A stretch of DNA of 7,959 nucleotides from Desulfobulbaceae bacterium. GTDB taxonomy: Bacteria > Desulfobacterota > Desulfobulbia > Desulfobulbales > SURF-16. The stretch spans positions 1 through 7,959 of the forward strand of contig JANTGB010000093.1 in the NCBI GenBank assembly GCA_024763115.1, given 5' to 3'. A model generated the notes under the pieces. That model ran no database searches. It was given only the letters and a program-made list of their open reading frames with translations, and was not told where the DNA came from. The stretch's first letter is position 1; each line of letters starts with the position of its first letter. This document shows, one piece after another, positions 5,887-7,959 of the stretch. A program made the translations under genes and the position numbers.

Positions 5887-7319
5887 GACAATTTACCTTG
5901 AGGCAAAACAATTATAAAATGAGCTCCCTTCTCCTCTCCGTCGACAAGTTCAACAGTACCGCCATGATTGGCAACATATTCTTTAACAATGGCTAGTCCC
6001 AGCCCGGATCCTTTGACTGGAGCGCTATCAGGCGACTTTCCCTGAAAAAAGGGTGAAAATATTTTATCCACATCCTGCCCGGCAATGCCTGAGCCAGAAT
6101 CAATAATCTCGATTATAACATTTTGTTTTTGTTTTTTTGTCTTAATTTTTATCCTGCCCTTCCGGTGGGTATACTTAAGACTGTTTGACAGAAGATTATC
6201 AATTACAGTTCTAATTTGCTGCCGATCTGCTGTTAAATTAATTAATTCGTCAGACCAGTCAAGGTGAATTTCTTTTTTAAGCGCCATTGGTTTATGACTT
6301 TCTGCTACTTCCTTAATCAGATAGGCAAGATTAAATTTTGTTTTACTTAAGGGTGCCTGCCGGGCCTGGGCCATATTGTAACTGAGAATATTTTCAATCA
6401 ATTTTTGCAGCTTAATACTGTTTTTGCTTATGATGTCGACAACTTCCTTTTGCTGATCATTAAGCGGCCCCACTATTTCCTCTTCCAGAAGGCCGGCCCC
6501 CTCCCGCAGGGCGGACAATGGAGTTTTCAACTCGTGAGAAACATGAGCGACAAATTTTGTTTTGTCGTGCTCCAGCGCTGCCAGCCGACTGCGTAGCCAG
6601 TCCAGCTTTTTTCCGATAAATTCCAGATCCTTAGGGCCTGAAATTTCAATTGAGGTAGTAAAATCGCCCTTGCCCAGCCTGACGATACCCTGATCAATCT
6701 GGCGAATAGGACGGATAATCACCAGGGCAAAAACCGTAATCAGAGAAAAAGTGAACAAAACAAGACAGGAGGTCTGCCAGAGGATTGTCTTCCGGGCATG
6801 AGAAACCGCTTTTTGCAGATTTTCCGCTTCATTGACTATAAATTTATGGCTTACCTCGTTAATTTCATTGGCCAGCTTGTTAAGTTCCTTGTAACTCCGG
6901 ATAATTTTTCGTCGTTTTTTTCTTTCATGCAAATGTTCCTCTAAAGCGGAAAAAAAATTATTTTCCAGTAAACGCAGCCGCCTGATTCGCTCTTTCTGAT
7001 CATTGTTCACCATTACTGAATCAAGCGCTGTCATGGTTTCCTGAATATTCAAATGAATTTTTTCAACATCATTAAACATCTCCGAGGCTTCCAGGGTGTC
7101 AAGGATCAGAACTTTTCGTTCCTGGGCAACAAGCAACTCCAGAAGAATCTGGCTGTTTTTAGCGCTGCCGGTTGTCCGATAAAGTGCCTGGGTGCTTTGT
7201 TCGGCCAGCTTTCCCATGAAATATTCGGCGCTCCACAAGGCTACCAGCAAAGGGAAGATAATCAGACAAAAAGCGGAAAGCAGCAAAATAAAAAATGATC
7301 TGGGGTGATAAATTTTCAT
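5883..7319 (-). CDS. glrK: Sensor histidine kinase, GlrK (QseE)-like
   Basis: An inner-membrane sensor kinase expected to phosphorylate the GlrR-like regulator two genes downstream. From ATG 7319 (478 aa): membrane helix 1 (about 9-32); a mostly helical periplasmic sensor region (about 33-176); helix 2 (about 178-201); HAMP (about 203-250); HisKA with FVAHVSHELKTPL and phospho-acceptor His262, followed by REGAGLLEEEIVGPL, characteristic of GlrK; then HATPase with N box DNLLSNS (374-380), G1 DSGSGI (407-412), F box PFFQ and G2 GSGLGLA (437-443). All catalytic boxes look intact. Start choice: an in-frame ATG at 7352 would lie inside the methyltransferase gene and add 11 polar residues before MKIYHPRSF. 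The 7319 start gives the usual short basic N-terminus before the first helix and lies 8 bp after the upstream stop. Its Shine-Dalgarno is weak, so coupling to the upstream gene is likely. Confidence 0.9.
   Translation of the reverse strand: MKIYHPRSFFILLLSAFCLIIFPLLVALWSAEYFMGKLAEQSTQALYRTTGSAKNSQILLELLVAQERKVLILDTLEASEMFNDVEKIHLNIQETMTALDSVMVNNDQKERIRRLRLLENNFFSALEEHLHERKKRRKIIRSYKELNKLANEINEVSHKFIVNEAENLQKAVSHARKTILWQTSCLVLFTFSLITVFALVIIRPIRQIDQGIVRLGKGDFTTSIEISGPKDLEFIGKKLDWLRSRLAALEHDKTKFVAHVSHELKTPLSALREGAGLLEEEIVGPLNDQQKEVVDIISKNSIKLQKLIENILSYNMAQARQAPLSKTKFNLAYLIKEVAESHKPMALKKEIHLDWSDELINLTADRQQIRTVIDNLLSNSLKYTHRKGRIKIKTKKQKQNVIIEIIDSGSGIAGQDVDKIFSPFFQGKSPDSAPVKGSGLGLAIVKEYVANHGGTVELVDGEEKGAHFIIVLPQGKLS
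5896..5899 (-). promoter_or_regulatory. Ribosome binding site for the lipoprotein gene, inside the kinase gene
   Basis: AAGG on the - strand lies 9 nt before the ATG at 5886. Together with the ATGA overlap it supports re-initiation or direct initiation at this start. Confidence 0.55.
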
Positions 7320-7327
7320 TACATGCT

Positions 7328-7915
7328 CTAGCTGCGCTTCTTCATCAGACAAACCCAGTTTTTTGCCGGTATTTTCCGGTCGGTATCAAAATGGCTCGCC
7401 ACCAGTGACATTATCTCAAAACAGGGCTCAACCGCATTGACGATTTCCCGGGCGCTGAGCCGGGGAGGCCCCGGCCCTCCCCTTGTTTCATCGGCGCTTC
7501 CGGCAAGAGTCAACCAGAGACCGCCCTTGTTCAGCAGTTGACTGACTCTTTCCGCAAACCGGTCTAACCGGTCAAATTGGCGAAAATGATGAAAGCATCC
7601 ACGATCAAAGACAAAACCAAACGGCGCTCCGGGAATATTTTCAGCAAAGAAATCGAGCCGGTGAAAGGGACAGGGCACATCAGCATCCCGGGCCTTGGCG
7701 CAGGCCCTTTCTATTGCTATCTCATTGCTGTCAATGCCTGTCACATTAAACCCCTGCTGTTTAAGCCAGATCGCATTATTCCCTGTCCCGCAGCCTATAT
7801 CCAGGGCATGACAGGGGGAAACAGGCGTATTCCGCACCATGTTAATAAGGTTATGATCCGGTCGATGGATCTCCCAGGGGGTATTGCCGCTTTTATATCT
7901 TTCTTGAAAAACCAT
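7328..7915 (-). CDS. Class I SAM-dependent methyltransferase
   Basis: A single-domain Rossmann methyltransferase, substrate unknown. From ATG 7915 it has 195 residues: N-terminal PWEIHRPD (13-20), SAM motif I LDIGCGTG (38-45), acidic motif II VTGIDSNE with Asp62, DRGCFHHF around residue 104-111, and GPPRLSAREI (149-158). This pattern is common in small methyltransferases related to TehB and thiopurine methyltransferase families; I cannot assign a substrate. Start: a TTG at 7924 would add three residues (MDD). ATG 7915 is preferred because GGAT lies just upstream, and a TAA precedes in frame. It is the first gene of the histidine kinase operon, 8 bp upstream of it. No methyltransferase is part of the classic glrK-qseG-glrR cluster, so its link to signalling is an inference from spacing. 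Confidence 0.85.
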   Translation of the reverse strand: MVFQERYKSGNTPWEIHRPDHNLINMVRNTPVSPCHALDIGCGTGNNAIWLKQQGFNVTGIDSNEIAIERACAKARDADVPCPFHRLDFFAENIPGAPFGFVFDRGCFHHFRQFDRLDRFAERVSQLLNKGGLWLTLAGSADETRGGPGPPRLSAREIVNAVEPCFEIMSLVASHFDTDRKIPAKNWVCLMKKRS

Positions 7916-7934
7916 ATCATCCAACCCGACTTTA

Positions 7935-7950
7935 ATGTCTTAAGAGACAT
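7935..7950. promoter_or_regulatory. Small inverted repeat upstream of the methyltransferase operon
   Basis: ATGTCT (7935-7940) and AGACAT (7945-7950) are exact inverted 6-mers around TAAG, 20 bp before the methyltransferase ATG. There is no T-run on either side in the right orientation for a terminator of a preceding - strand gene. It could be an operator. The promoter itself is probably beyond the right edge. Confidence 0.3.
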
Positions 7951-7959
7951 AAAAATTGT

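Noticed and set aside
7320..7352. Alternative histidine kinase start at ATG 7352
   Set aside because: It would overlap the methyltransferase gene, lacks a Shine-Dalgarno, and adds an acidic leader before the membrane helix; ATG 7319 fits the family better.

Overview
The window holds six protein genes in about 8 kb. One Ser/Thr kinase gene lies on the + strand, and five genes lie on the - strand. A 357-base gene-free stretch at the left edge is rich in repeats and RNA-like structure. The gene families suggest a Gram-negative proteobacterium or Desulfobacterota-type organism: Hanks-type kinase, a GlrK/QseG/GlrR-type sigma-54 signalling cassette with an outer-membrane-type lipoprotein, and a fused ATP sulfurylase/APS kinase. 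The taxon is an inference, since there is no rRNA or marker gene.

Left edge (1-357): an imperfect hairpin of about 86 nt whose unpaired positions are all G.U or G.A on the + strand. A 25-bp tandem repeat in about 2.7 copies follows, with flanking arms that could pair. After that come two copies of an 11-bp motif (TGAAYAGTTAC) bracketing a second hairpin, then a good ribosome binding site for the kinase. Variants of the 11-bp motif also occur at 87-97 and, 3.6 kb away, at 3977-3987, which points to a dispersed repeat family.

Kinase and sulfur region (358-3988): a membrane-anchored Ser/Thr kinase with an intact catalytic core, one membrane segment and a C-terminal extracytoplasmic alpha/beta domain. 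It converges on a fused ATP sulfurylase-APS kinase. The APS kinase half looks intact. The sulfurylase half keeps its fold signatures but has lost the sulfate- and ATP-contacting residues of both signature motifs (QTRNP reads HTEAY, GRDHAG reads EADHGD). This is the most interesting coding observation in the window. The gene has its own promoter-like sequence at 3891-3920.

Signalling operon (3989-7924, - strand): in transcription order, a class I SAM-dependent methyltransferase, a GlrK-like histidine kinase, a small QseG-like lipoprotein and a GlrR-like sigma-54 response regulator. Gaps are 8 bp and then two ATGA overlaps, so the four genes are very likely co-transcribed and translationally coupled. 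The order kinase-lipoprotein-regulator is that of the enterobacterial glrK-qseG-glrR cluster. A terminator-like hairpin with a T6 run follows the regulator. The lipoprotein probably tunes the kinase from the envelope and the kinase phosphorylates the regulator, which would activate sigma-54 promoters. No convincing target promoter is visible in this window.
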